64,000 bases of DNA. Source: Zobellia uliginosa (GTDB taxonomy: Bacteria > Bacteroidota > Bacteroidia > Flavobacteriales > Flavobacteriaceae). The translations under genes and the position numbers were made by a program. Position 1 is the first letter of the stretch, and every line of letters starts with the position of its first letter. Positions 10,588-18,766 of this stretch are shown here, piece after piece. The notes beneath the pieces are model-generated. The model did no database searches, had not been told where the DNA came from, and saw only the letters and a list, made by a program, of their open reading frames with translations. Location of the stretch: the NCBI RefSeq assembly GCF_018860745.1, contig NZ_JAHKPY010000003.1, forward strand, positions 880,062 through 944,061, read 5' to 3'.

Positions 10588-13221
10588 ATGACGTTAAGTT
10601 TTAAATTATTTAAGAGGATATTTATTATTCTTTTCATTTGTTCTACTATTTTTTCTGCCTGTAAAAAAGATAATGATTTAGAATTATCTGGAAATACGGA
10701 AAAAACTGAAATCCTTCCAAAAGATAATGACGGGTTGGTGGATGATCTTGATCCAAATCCGTTTAATTCTGATAGTGATGGTGATGGTATCCCTGATGGT
10801 ATGGACGTAGACCCAGATGGTGATGGCACCAATGATAATGGCACGGACACTGATGGAGATGGTATTAATGATGCTTCCGATGCAGATCAAACAGGAGGTA
10901 CAGATTCCGATTCGGATGGTATAGATGACGCCATTTTAGATCCCACCGATAATGATAATGACGATTTACAAGATGATTTAGATCCTGATTCTAACGATTC
11001 TGATACCGATGATGACGGTATTAATGATGGATCGGATGTAGATACAAATGGTGATGGTATTGATGATAATGGTATTGATAGTGATAATGATGGTATTAAT
11101 GATAATTCAGATGATCAAACAAATTTAGGAGGAATGATTGCTTTTAGGCAAGCTGGCCCTATTGGTGGAGGTTATCCAAATGTGGTTACTTGGGATCCTA
11201 ATGTGCCAGGTAAAATCTATTATGGATCTGATATTGGAGGGACGGGTAGATCTACTAATTATGGAAAAGATTTTGAGTCGGTAGGTCGTGGTCTTGGTTA
11301 TGAAGAATCACATCAAAAGATAGCTGCCCTTAATGCTGTAAATGTTAATGGTTCTACCGTAATCGTTGGCGGAACAGGTTTTAAAGGTACAGGTGGCGAG
11401 GTTATTTCTTCGTCTAACGGTGGTGATACTTGGCATCATGATTCATCGGAAATTTCTTTTTCTGCCCAGAACAGTAATGCTCCTTTACCTACAGGTAGAC
11501 CCCGTTCTACCGATCCCAGTTTAATTCAGTGGGTAAGTGGGTCCACTTGGGTTGCCGGCACCTATAAAGATGGCGTATGGATTTCTACAAATGATAGAAC
11601 CAGCTGGAGCAAAATAGATGTATTTACAGGGGATGTATTTGTACGTGCCATGGCCATGTCGCCCGATGATGCTAACACCGTTTATGTTGGCTTATGGGGA
11701 GATGATACTTCTATTCAAAATAAAGGACTTTGGAAAATCAGCAATTTAGATGGAAATCCGTCAGCAAGTAAGGTCAACGGTATTCCAGATGTTGTAGAGT
11801 CTATCGTGGTTCTAGGCAATAGAATGTACTTGGCATGTGGTGAATACGGAGTACGAAGATATGTCCCTTCAAACAGTAATTTAAACGATATTACAGGTGA
11901 CATAGGTACCACTGTAATGTCTACCGCCATACACGGTGTTGCGGGAACCTGGAATACAGATAGAATAGTAGTTGGTACTGCAGAAGGCAATGGCGATGTT
12001 TGGATGTCTGATGATAGTGGTACTACTTGGACGAATACCACATCATCCGGTGTTGCTATTAATCCGTGGGGCAGTAGTAATGACCTTATTGTTTTTGATA
12101 GTCACCCAAGTTGGGCCATAGGAAAATCGAACTGTGACATTGCTACCATACAAGTTTCTCCTCATGATCCAGATGCCTGGGTGGTATGTGCTACTTCCGC
12201 TATTTGGACCACGGTAGATGCCGGTGCAACTTGGAAACCTGCAAACGGTTTTCAAATACTGACCTTTCGTGATGTTGAAATTAGTGCTACAGGTGTTATA
12301 GCTGCCGGTAATGTGGATCACGATGTGGTCTTGTCTATTGACGGTGGATCGGAATGGAATGCAGTAGGATTAGGAGGTGTCACAACAGGTCACGGACTCA
12401 ATTTTTCTCCCAATGGTACTGAATTGGCCTTTGGTGATGGTGAACGTGATAATAATATTGAAGCGGGTAAACTAGCGGTTGTTTCTTCTCCAAATACACC
12501 AACTTCGCCTGCACTTAATGAAGTGAACAATCCCGCTGCTCCTAAACGTATCGTGGGCTTGGCATGGATTAACTTACCTGATGGTACTGAACGTTTGGTT
12601 ACCGCTATCGATAATGGAGGTATTAGAACCGTAGATCGTACCAATGGAATTTGGAGTTCATGGAATACAAGGACTACAGCATTTATGGGAGCACAAGATA
12701 ATGGTCGTTTACGCTGCTCTGTAGTATCTAACGGGGCATCTACTATTTTTATCTATGATCGTAAAACCGGAGTCTGGCGAAGTACCGATTATGGAGAAAG
12801 CTGGACACAAATACTAGCAACACCTGCCGGTGAAGATCAAGGCTATTTGGCTTTTGATAGTGCCAATGATCGGTTGTACGTTTCAACACCTACTCAAGTG
12901 TTACGTATAGAAGAAGCTTCTATTTCTAGTGCCAATGCTAATCTAATGGTTCCTACCAATAATCCTGGGGCTATTGCTTTAGATTCCTATGGTCGACTTT
13001 TGGTTTTTGCAGAACCTGAAAGTGTAAACAAATCAGACACTGCATTATATAGAAATGAACAACCTGAAACCAATACTAATTCTTGGATCGATATTGCAGA
13101 CGCTACGGTTAAAAGGGTAGTACCCCCTGTAACCGATATTGATGTTTCTAATGAGTTTATTGTTTTGGTAACGGCAGGTAAAGGAATGTTGGTGTCAGAA
13201 AATGATGCCCCAAATCCATAA
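10588..13221 (+). CDS. Lipoprotein with TSP3 calcium repeats and BNR beta-propeller
   Basis: The N-terminus has a signal peptide with lipobox FSACKK, so the 877-residue protein is anchored in the envelope, probably at the surface. Residues 45-180 are aspartate-rich thrombospondin type 3 repeats (DSDGDGIPDG, DTDGDGINDA, DSDNDGINDN) that bind calcium in relatives. The rest repeats the Asp-box/BNR signature (SSNGGDTWHH, SDDSGTTWTN, TVDAGATWKP, STDYGESWTQ), which builds sialidase- or Vps10-like propellers. This resembles the propeller of family 74 glycoside hydrolases, but I cannot point to catalytic acids. It may bind or cut a polysaccharide outside the cell. Confidence 0.75.
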   Translation: MTLSFKLFKRIFIILFICSTIFSACKKDNDLELSGNTEKTEILPKDNDGLVDDLDPNPFNSDSDGDGIPDGMDVDPDGDGTNDNGTDTDGDGINDASDADQTGGTDSDSDGIDDAILDPTDNDNDDLQDDLDPDSNDSDTDDDGINDGSDVDTNGDGIDDNGIDSDNDGINDNSDDQTNLGGMIAFRQAGPIGGGYPNVVTWDPNVPGKIYYGSDIGGTGRSTNYGKDFESVGRGLGYEESHQKIAALNAVNVNGSTVIVGGTGFKGTGGEVISSSNGGDTWHHDSSEISFSAQNSNAPLPTGRPRSTDPSLIQWVSGSTWVAGTYKDGVWISTNDRTSWSKIDVFTGDVFVRAMAMSPDDANTVYVGLWGDDTSIQNKGLWKISNLDGNPSASKVNGIPDVVESIVVLGNRMYLACGEYGVRRYVPSNSNLNDITGDIGTTVMSTAIHGVAGTWNTDRIVVGTAEGNGDVWMSDDSGTTWTNTTSSGVAINPWGSSNDLIVFDSHPSWAIGKSNCDIATIQVSPHDPDAWVVCATSAIWTTVDAGATWKPANGFQILTFRDVEISATGVIAAGNVDHDVVLSIDGGSEWNAVGLGGVTTGHGLNFSPNGTELAFGDGERDNNIEAGKLAVVSSPNTPTSPALNEVNNPAAPKRIVGLAWINLPDGTERLVTAIDNGGIRTVDRTNGIWSSWNTRTTAFMGAQDNGRLRCSVVSNGASTIFIYDRKTGVWRSTDYGESWTQILATPAGEDQGYLAFDSANDRLYVSTPTQVLRIEEASISSANANLMVPTNNPGAIALDSYGRLLVFAEPESVNKSDTALYRNEQPETNTNSWIDIADATVKRVVPPVTDIDVSNEFIVLVTAGKGMLVSENDAPNP

Positions 13222-13603
13222 ACTATAACGTAAATTAATTTTGAATCCATCAAAGTCAATTCTCCAGCAATGTTGGTGTTCCTAGCTATTTTATTCAAAA
13301 AGACCAATAAGAGGCACATCTTATAGTTCAACTCCTGTACAAGCTTCAAAAATAGTTGATGAAATTCTAAACAATGATCTTATAAAATCGATTTTAGATC
13401 TTTAAGTTTGTTTGTTAGATGATGTTTTGTTCAAGAATCATCTAAGTTTTTCAAATGGATTGTGCTGATGTTTCATTTCCTAACATCTTCATGAGATTTC
13501 ACACAATTCATCCCAATTAAATTACAATTCGGTAATTCTCAATTTAATGTTATCTTAATTCCATATAGGTTTGCATCATCAATCAAACGGACAGCATCGA
13601 AAC
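13222..13603. other. Intergenic region with possible decayed coding remnant
   Basis: Between 13260 and 13405 one frame reads about 30 sense codons ending SILDL-stop, and a neighbouring frame reads NVGVPSYFIQKDQ. Together they look like a frameshifted tail of a lost gene, but no family is recognised. The terminator at 13415 follows. Confidence 0.35.
13415..13445 (+). terminator. Hairpin terminator
   Basis: TTAGATGAT and ATCATCTAA form a 9-bp stem with a 13-base loop, followed by a T-rich stretch. It can end the transcript of the TSP3/BNR lipoprotein gene or of the decayed remnant. Confidence 0.55.
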
Positions 13604-14659
13604 ATGGAACATACCAAACCCAAAACCAGTAGGAAAAAACAGATTTTCAGAATCATATTATTTGCCAGTACCTTCATTTCTTTATGGTTTGTACCGTGGG
13701 TTTTAGTGAAAGCATGGATATTACCCTTGTCGAATACGGTACAAGAGCAAGTAGATCAAACCTTAGGTTACGGATTTGACGGAGTCATTGTATATGTAGA
13801 TGAAGCCGGAAAACCTCCTGCGTTCTATGGCGCTGGTTATCATAACACTGAAAATAAAATTCCCGTTAACCCAAAAGCACTTTTCAAAATTGCCAGTATC
13901 AGTAAATTATATGATGCCGTAGCAATTACCAAATTAGTCCATGACAACCGTTTATCGCTTGATAAAACTCTTGCGGATTACTTTCCTGAGCTTGTTGGAC
14001 AAATTGAAAATGCAGAAAAGATTACCGTTAGAATGATGGTACAGCATAGAAGCGGAATCCCTAATTTCACCGATACACCAAACTTCTGGAACGAACCGCC
14101 AAAATCTAGTGAAGATGCTCTAGCACTTATTTTGGGTAAGCCTGCTGATTTTGCACCGGATGCTGACTATGCCTATTCTAATACCAATTATCTATTGCTT
14201 TCCATGCTTGTAGAAAAGGTAACGGGCAAACCTAATTTTCAGTTTATAAAGGAAAACATACTAGTACCCTTAGAACTTCACAATACTTACGGCTCTATGG
14301 ATGAAATAGACATGGCTGATTTAATGAGCGGCTATTATATTGGTGTTGATAAGGATATTAAAACGACCGATTACAGCTCTATGATTGCTACTGCTGAAGA
14401 TGTGGGTATATTTCTAAGGGCTTTAAACGATGGCAGTTTACTTAACGAAAAAGAGATGGAAATATATGCATCCATCTATGAATTTAATCATGGCGGATTG
14501 ATACCCGGTTACCAAAGTATGGCTGAATATCATAAGGATATTGACGCCGTTGTCGTGCAATTTATGAACACGACCGATTTTGAAGGCTATCAATGGAATT
14601 TACTACAAATTACACATAACAGAGTGGTTAAAATATTACGTAAAGCAAAACAACCCTAA
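13604..14659 (+). CDS. Serine hydrolase, beta-lactamase class C / PBP4* family
   Basis: ATG 13604 is preferred to the TTG at 13571. The protein of 351 residues has a membrane anchor at about residues 12-35 (IILFASTFISLWFVPWVLV). Then come the three signatures of the family: SISK (SxxK nucleophile), YSNTNY (YxN) and NHGGLIPGY (HxG). Family members hydrolyse beta-lactams, D-Ala peptides or esters. Without a match to a characterised class C lactamase, a peptidase or esterase facing the periplasm is as likely as resistance. It is monocistronic and about 100 bases before an unrelated SDR gene. Confidence 0.82.
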   Translation: MEHTKPKTSRKKQIFRIILFASTFISLWFVPWVLVKAWILPLSNTVQEQVDQTLGYGFDGVIVYVDEAGKPPAFYGAGYHNTENKIPVNPKALFKIASISKLYDAVAITKLVHDNRLSLDKTLADYFPELVGQIENAEKITVRMMVQHRSGIPNFTDTPNFWNEPPKSSEDALALILGKPADFAPDADYAYSNTNYLLLSMLVEKVTGKPNFQFIKENILVPLELHNTYGSMDEIDMADLMSGYYIGVDKDIKTTDYSSMIATAEDVGIFLRALNDGSLLNEKEMEIYASIYEFNHGGLIPGYQSMAEYHKDIDAVVVQFMNTTDFEGYQWNLLQITHNRVVKILRKAKQP

Positions 14660-14756
14660 AAGCTCGTAACTAACTTAAAATTAAATAATTAATCTTTCAG
14701 ATATGTAACAATTATAGTACTTCATCGTCTTATAGTCAAATCATCAATCAATCAAT

Positions 14757-15488
14757 ATGAAAGTTTTAGTTGTCGGCGCCAGTGGTGCCACAGGTAGTCA
14801 ATTGGTAGCACAACTTCTTTTGCAACAACACTTCGTAAAAGTAATTGTACGTTCTTCCCATAAGCTCCCTGAATCATGGAAGAACAAGGACAATCTTCAA
14901 ATTATCACTGCGAGTATTTTAGCATTAAGCAATTCTGAAATGGAAAATATAGTCAAAAATTGCGATGCCGTAGCATCGTGCTTAGGGCACAATTTAACTT
15001 GGAAAGGTATCTATGGTCAACCCAGAAAATTGGTTGCCGATGCTACAATACGCCTATGCAATGCCATAAAATCTAATAAATTGGAACGCACTACAAAGTT
15101 TGTTCTGATGAATACAACCGGAAATCGTAATGGTGATTTGGACGAACGTATTTCTTTCGCCCAAAAATGTGTCATAGGTCTGCTTCGCCTATTACTTCCG
15201 CCTCATGTAGATAATGAAAAGGCGGCAGATTATCTACGTACCCAAATTGGTCAAAACAACAAAGCCATTGAATGGGTAATTGTAAGACCAGACGGATTAA
15301 TAAATGAAGACTACGTAAGTGAGTATGAAATTTTTCCTTCACCTACACGTAGCGCTATATTCAATGCTGGTAAAGTGAGCCGTATTAATGTTGCTCATTT
15401 CATGGCTAGTCTCATTGGTGATAATAACCTTTGGAATAAATGGATAGGGCAGATGCCGGTTATCTATAGTTCATCGCAGGACAATTAA
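14757..15488 (+). CDS. NAD(P)-binding atypical SDR protein
   Basis: The 243-residue protein begins MKVLVVGASGATGSQLVAQLL, a GxxGxxG nucleotide-binding loop of the atypical short-chain dehydrogenase type (NmrA/NAD(P)H-binding). It has VASCLGHNL at the position where the third strand ends and KFVLMNTTGNRNGD in place of the usual catalytic serine strand. No YxxxK motif is obvious, so it may bind NADP as a sensor or reduce a quinone or ketone. It precedes a four-helix membrane protein by 16 bases, so the pair is probably one operon. Confidence 0.7.
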   Translation: MKVLVVGASGATGSQLVAQLLLQQHFVKVIVRSSHKLPESWKNKDNLQIITASILALSNSEMENIVKNCDAVASCLGHNLTWKGIYGQPRKLVADATIRLCNAIKSNKLERTTKFVLMNTTGNRNGDLDERISFAQKCVIGLLRLLLPPHVDNEKAADYLRTQIGQNNKAIEWVIVRPDGLINEDYVSEYEIFPSPTRSAIFNAGKVSRINVAHFMASLIGDNNLWNKWIGQMPVIYSSSQDN

Positions 15489-15504
15489 ATAGGTATATGG
15501 TAAA

Positions 15505-16065
15505 ATGGAAAAAATTATAAAACAGTTAGAAAAACAGCATTCTGGCAAGAAGGTTCTAGCCCTTTTTTTACTCACCAATTTCGTTTATGCGTATATGCTT
15601 TTAGTTACCATTCCGGCAACGATGGCCTTCTCGAACGGATTACAATTATTGGATATGATGCCCGCAGGATATGAATTAGAGTATGTAAACACTCTTTTCA
15701 ACACACTAGGAGATACCGGTCGCCAAACGTATCTCACCAAACAAATTCCTGTAGATATGATGTACCCATTACTCTTTGCTATTTCTTATGCTGCCGTACT
15801 GGCTTATTTTCTCAAGAAACTACAAAATCTTAACCCTAAATTCCTTTATCTGTGTCTATTACCCATAATTGCGGGTATAGCGGATTATTTAGAAAATATC
15901 GGCATTATCTCCATGCTAAATGCCTACCCAACCGTTACAGAGACTTCTGTACATATCACCAGTATGTTTTCAATTATTAAGAGTAGCTCTACCACTATTT
16001 ATTTTTTAGTTTTAATAGTCGTCTTGATGATACTTGGTTTTCGTAGGTTGAAATCTAGTAGGTAA
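15505..16065 (+). CDS. Unknown four-helix membrane protein
   Basis: I do not recognise a family. The 186-residue protein has about four hydrophobic helices (LALFLLTNFVYAYMLLVTIPA, LLFAISYAAVLAYFL, FLYLCLLPIIAGIADYLENIGI, TIYFLVLIVVLMILGF). A polar loop after the first helix contains NTLFNTLGDTGRQTYL. The short distance to the preceding SDR gene suggests co-expression. A role in a membrane-bound redox or lipid reaction is only a guess. Confidence 0.55.
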   Translation: MEKIIKQLEKQHSGKKVLALFLLTNFVYAYMLLVTIPATMAFSNGLQLLDMMPAGYELEYVNTLFNTLGDTGRQTYLTKQIPVDMMYPLLFAISYAAVLAYFLKKLQNLNPKFLYLCLLPIIAGIADYLENIGIISMLNAYPTVTETSVHITSMFSIIKSSSTTIYFLVLIVVLMILGFRRLKSSR

Positions 16066-16172
16066 AATTTTTAGTATCAACATAACCCAAACAACTAGTA
16101 ATGGGAGGGAGGCACTATCTATTAAAACCCATATTTAAAGCAAAAAGGCTAAAAAGAATAAAACAGTTGCAG

Positions 16173-16180
16173 TAATTTTG
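16173..16180 (+). promoter_or_regulatory. Promoter -7 box TAATTTTG
   Basis: The box lies 31 bases before the TTG start at 16211. The same box with identical flanks is present before the decayed copy (10218-10225). Its place fixes the start downstream, since an in-frame TAA lies just before TTG. Confidence 0.5.
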
Positions 16181-16210
16181 TATTTCATACACCCCAAATA
16201 ATACAAAAGC

Positions 16211-16810
16211 TTGTTAGAGAAAAGAAGACAATTACCCCAAGAACGATTAACAGATGAAGACCATTTCATTTACTGTTTAGAAGGTGTTGATGATATAGAA
16301 ACTGAACAACTTACCGAAGCACAACAAAGCTTGGAACAGCTCGCCATGAAATATGGCATTGCAAGTATCTACAAAACGTGCGATACCATAGAAGGACTAG
16401 AAGATAGTCTAAACGCATTGGTGTTGGATGATCATAATTTTAAGGATTATGAAATCATTTATTTAGTAATGCATGGGGAAGCAAATAGTATCTGCTTAAA
16501 CGACTACTACTATACATTACAGGAAATTGCCGAAATTTTTGAAGGTCGTTTAAAAGGTAAAATCCTGCATTTTTCAAATGCTAAAGTTCTAGACCTAGAC
16601 GAAGAAGAAGCTCAATACTTTTTAGATATTACAAACGCCAAAGCAGTTTCTGGCTACGGAAATGCTTTTAACGGTGTAAGCAGTGCAAATCTTGATAAAG
16701 CATTCTTTAACTTATTTAAAGAAGATGATGATATGTTCGAGGTCGTAGAAGAGCTGCACCAAAGACATTACAATGTCTGTAAATTGCTAGATTTTAGGCT
16801 GTATTATTAA
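16211..16810 (+). CDS. CHAT-like (DUF6642-type) protein lacking the catalytic cysteine
   Basis: The start is TTG. An in-frame stop lies just upstream, and no ATG occurs before codon 48. The 199-residue protein has FIYCLEG near the N-terminus, IIYLVMHGEANSICL in the middle and LKGKILHFSNAKVL about 25 residues later. That is the layout of caspase/CHAT-fold proteins: a histidine at a strand end (MHG), then a strand that normally ends HFGSC with the catalytic cysteine. Here the cysteine position seems to be alanine, so it may be inactive as a protease. Role unknown. A broken copy lies at 10211, and a DUF5995 gene follows. Confidence 0.6.
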   Translation: MLEKRRQLPQERLTDEDHFIYCLEGVDDIETEQLTEAQQSLEQLAMKYGIASIYKTCDTIEGLEDSLNALVLDDHNFKDYEIIYLVMHGEANSICLNDYYYTLQEIAEIFEGRLKGKILHFSNAKVLDLDEEEAQYFLDITNAKAVSGYGNAFNGVSSANLDKAFFNLFKEDDDMFEVVEELHQRHYNVCKLLDFRLYY

Positions 16811-17130
16811 ATCTAAAAAATTTTACTTACGACATTTTTTAATGCTCAAGAATCAATAAAAAGTTACAACTTACTTAGAGATGTGGCTGTAAATTTTGAT
16901 GTTGCGGAAAGCTGTCGCGTGCACCATACATAGGTTTAGAGGAAATCATTAGTGAATCATCACTTTCATTTTATTACCTTAATGGTCTTAATTAGAAGTA
17001 TTAACAGCCAATAATCTAAACTAAAAATACCATCAACCGCGCAACTACCATACAAGAAGTCCTACATCAATTAGATAGTATCATAGAAGATGCTATTGCA
17101 AATAACGACCGCATAGGTTTTTTCGCTTAC

Positions 17131-17787
17131 TTGTATAGAAGGGTTACTGCCCAAATCTTGGAAGAAGTCCAACTTAAAAACTTTGAGGACAATGAGCGCA
17201 TGGAAAAATTTGATGTGGCATTCGCTAATTATTATTTAGATGCTTACTACGCTTATAAAAACAACACCCCAATAAGTAAATCTTGGGCATTTGCTTTTAA
17301 AAATAAAAACGAGCCATTAACCATTCTGCAACATATAATGATGGGAATTAATACGCATATTAATCTTGACTTGGGGTTAGCAGTTAGTGCAGAAATGTAT
17401 GGAAAGGAGATAGCGGAAATTGAAAATGATTTTAATAAAGTCAACGGTATTCTCGGCAGCATTGTTAATGAAATGCAAGACCGACTTAGCAGAGTGTCTA
17501 GCTTATTGTTTTTACTTGATCTAGCCGGTCAAAATACAGATGAACAAATCATAAACTTTAGTTTAGGTAAAGCACGAGAATTATCATGGCATAACGCAAA
17601 TTTACTTTGGGGTCTCGGTATGAATCACCAAAAGGATGCTATTGATAAAATGGACCTCATAGTCTTAAGCTTGGGAGAATTTATAAAAGCGCCCAAATCT
17701 AAAATAATCTCCTACATGCTCAACCTTATTGCTAGACTAGAAGAAAAGAACGTGGGAAAGGTTATTTTGAAATTGAGACAAGAATAA
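17131..17787 (+). CDS. DUF5995-family protein, N-terminus without normal start
   Basis: The product matches DUF5995 by MEKFDVAFANYYLDAYYAY, AVSAEMYG, and FLLDLAGQNTDEQIINFSLGKARELSWHNANLL. The coordinates begin at TTG 17131. However, family-like sequence continues upstream in the same frame to about 17029 (reading TTIQEVLHQLDSIIEDA, then RIGFFAYLYRRVT), and in that stretch there is no ATG, GTG or TTG before a stop at about 17020. Either a rare start is used, or the start codon was lost and the protein is shortened. Function of the family is unknown. It is all-helical and cytoplasmic. Confidence 0.65.
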   Translation: MYRRVTAQILEEVQLKNFEDNERMEKFDVAFANYYLDAYYAYKNNTPISKSWAFAFKNKNEPLTILQHIMMGINTHINLDLGLAVSAEMYGKEIAEIENDFNKVNGILGSIVNEMQDRLSRVSSLLFLLDLAGQNTDEQIINFSLGKARELSWHNANLLWGLGMNHQKDAIDKMDLIVLSLGEFIKAPKSKIISYMLNLIARLEEKNVGKVILKLRQE

Positions 17788-17970
17788 ATTTCCTTAAAAC
17801 TATTGTTTATTTAATTGCTAATCTTGCCAATATGTGAAGTAAGGTTTAAATTTTAAATGAGTGTTGACAATTATGTGAAGATTCAAAGTTGATTACGATT
17901 TTATTTGTTGATTTTAAATTTTTTAGGATTAGTAAATTTTAATGATATACAATAACTTCTCGCTATTTTA

Positions 17971-18219
17971 TATAACGTCGGATTATAGAACAATTCCGCT
18001 CTATAATGTCTTGTGTCTTGCGTTATGAAACATTACTTTGGTACGGTATAAAAGCAATAAGTCTTTGAGACCTATTGTTTTTTGTGCGGGTTAAGGCGTT
18101 GGCGTTATTTTCTTCAATCTTCTTTGTTTTTCTCTTTTACAAACTTTTCTAAAAATGTAATGGAATACGCTTTGCCCAAACGACGATTGGAGCGAAGTGA
18201 TAATGTGTATGAAGTGGGA
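17971..18219 (+). repeat. R repeat copy A (diverged), left edge of accessory region
   Basis: This noncoding element holds a two-step stem: ATAACG 17972-17977 with CGTTAT 18021-18026, and ATTATAG 17982-17988 with CTATAAT 18001-18007. Then follow landmarks shared with the other copies: TTGCGTTATG, CTTTGGTA, TTTTCTTCAATCTTC, AATGTAATGGAATAC, and a tail GGAGCGAAGTGATAATGTGT. It is the most diverged copy and has the shortest loop. It precedes the HxlR/OYE module in the same orientation as all others. Confidence 0.6.
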
Positions 18220-18268
18220 TTCTGCAATAATCACATATTAAAACCTAACCACAAATAGCAATTTGCTT

Positions 18269-18643
18269 CTACAATTCTACATCCTCTATACACTTTTTAT
18301 CATACTGTTCTTCTGCGTGTTTATCAATTACAAAATTACCCCAACCCACAATAGAATTTATAAGAGGAATGAGTGTTTTTCCATATTCGGTCAATGAATA
18401 TTCAACCTTTAACGGTGGCTTTGTATTATAAGCTTTTCGGCTAATCATGCCATCGTCTTCCATACTTTTTAACTGAATACTTAACGTTCGTTCAGTAACT
18501 CCGTCCATTTTTTTTCTTAACTCGTTATATCTTAATGGCCCTTTAATCAAGTGAAATAACATTACCACTTTCCATTTACCGCCAATGATTCCCATGGTTA
18601 CGCTTGCCGGACAAGGGTATTCCTTATTGTTTATTGTGTACAT
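18269..18643 (-). CDS. HxlR-family winged-helix regulator
   Basis: The start MYTINNKEYPCPAS at 18643 fits the family. An upstream ATG at 18748 would run through the operator. The 124-residue protein has the conserved N-terminal cysteine (PCPAS), GGKWKVVMLFHLIKGPLRYNELRKKM, VTERTLSIQLKSMEDDGMISR and the wing VEYSLTEYGKTL, all hallmarks of HxlR/YodB-type repressors. Relatives sense quinones, aldehydes or other electrophiles through the N-terminal cysteine. It is divergent from the old-yellow-enzyme gene with a palindrome between, so it likely represses that operon and perhaps itself. Confidence 0.85.
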   Translation of the reverse strand: MYTINNKEYPCPASVTMGIIGGKWKVVMLFHLIKGPLRYNELRKKMDGVTERTLSIQLKSMEDDGMISRKAYNTKPPLKVEYSLTEYGKTLIPLINSIVGWGNFVIDKHAEEQYDKKCIEDVEL

Positions 18644-18727
18644 CTTTTTCCTTAAATATTTCTTAAAAGTTAAACTATCCAATTGGATCGTTATTGCGCA
18701 GCTCCTATACAACCCATAATTTTGTAT

Positions 18728-18744
18728 ACTATAAAAACTATAGT
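18728..18744. promoter_or_regulatory. HxlR-type operator ACTATA-N5-TATAGT
   Basis: A perfect 6-5-6 inverted repeat, with outer GTA and TAC also related, lies 23 bases before the oxidoreductase ATG at 18767. Sites of this form bind HxlR dimers. The regulator gene is the divergent neighbour. Confidence 0.7.
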
Positions 18745-18766
18745 ACAAATATAAAAAAATAATTTA

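Noticed and set aside
12043-12644. Long minus-strand frames inside the TSP3/BNR lipoprotein gene
   Set aside because: They are antisense shadows of a gene with strong lipobox, TSP3 and Asp-box evidence.
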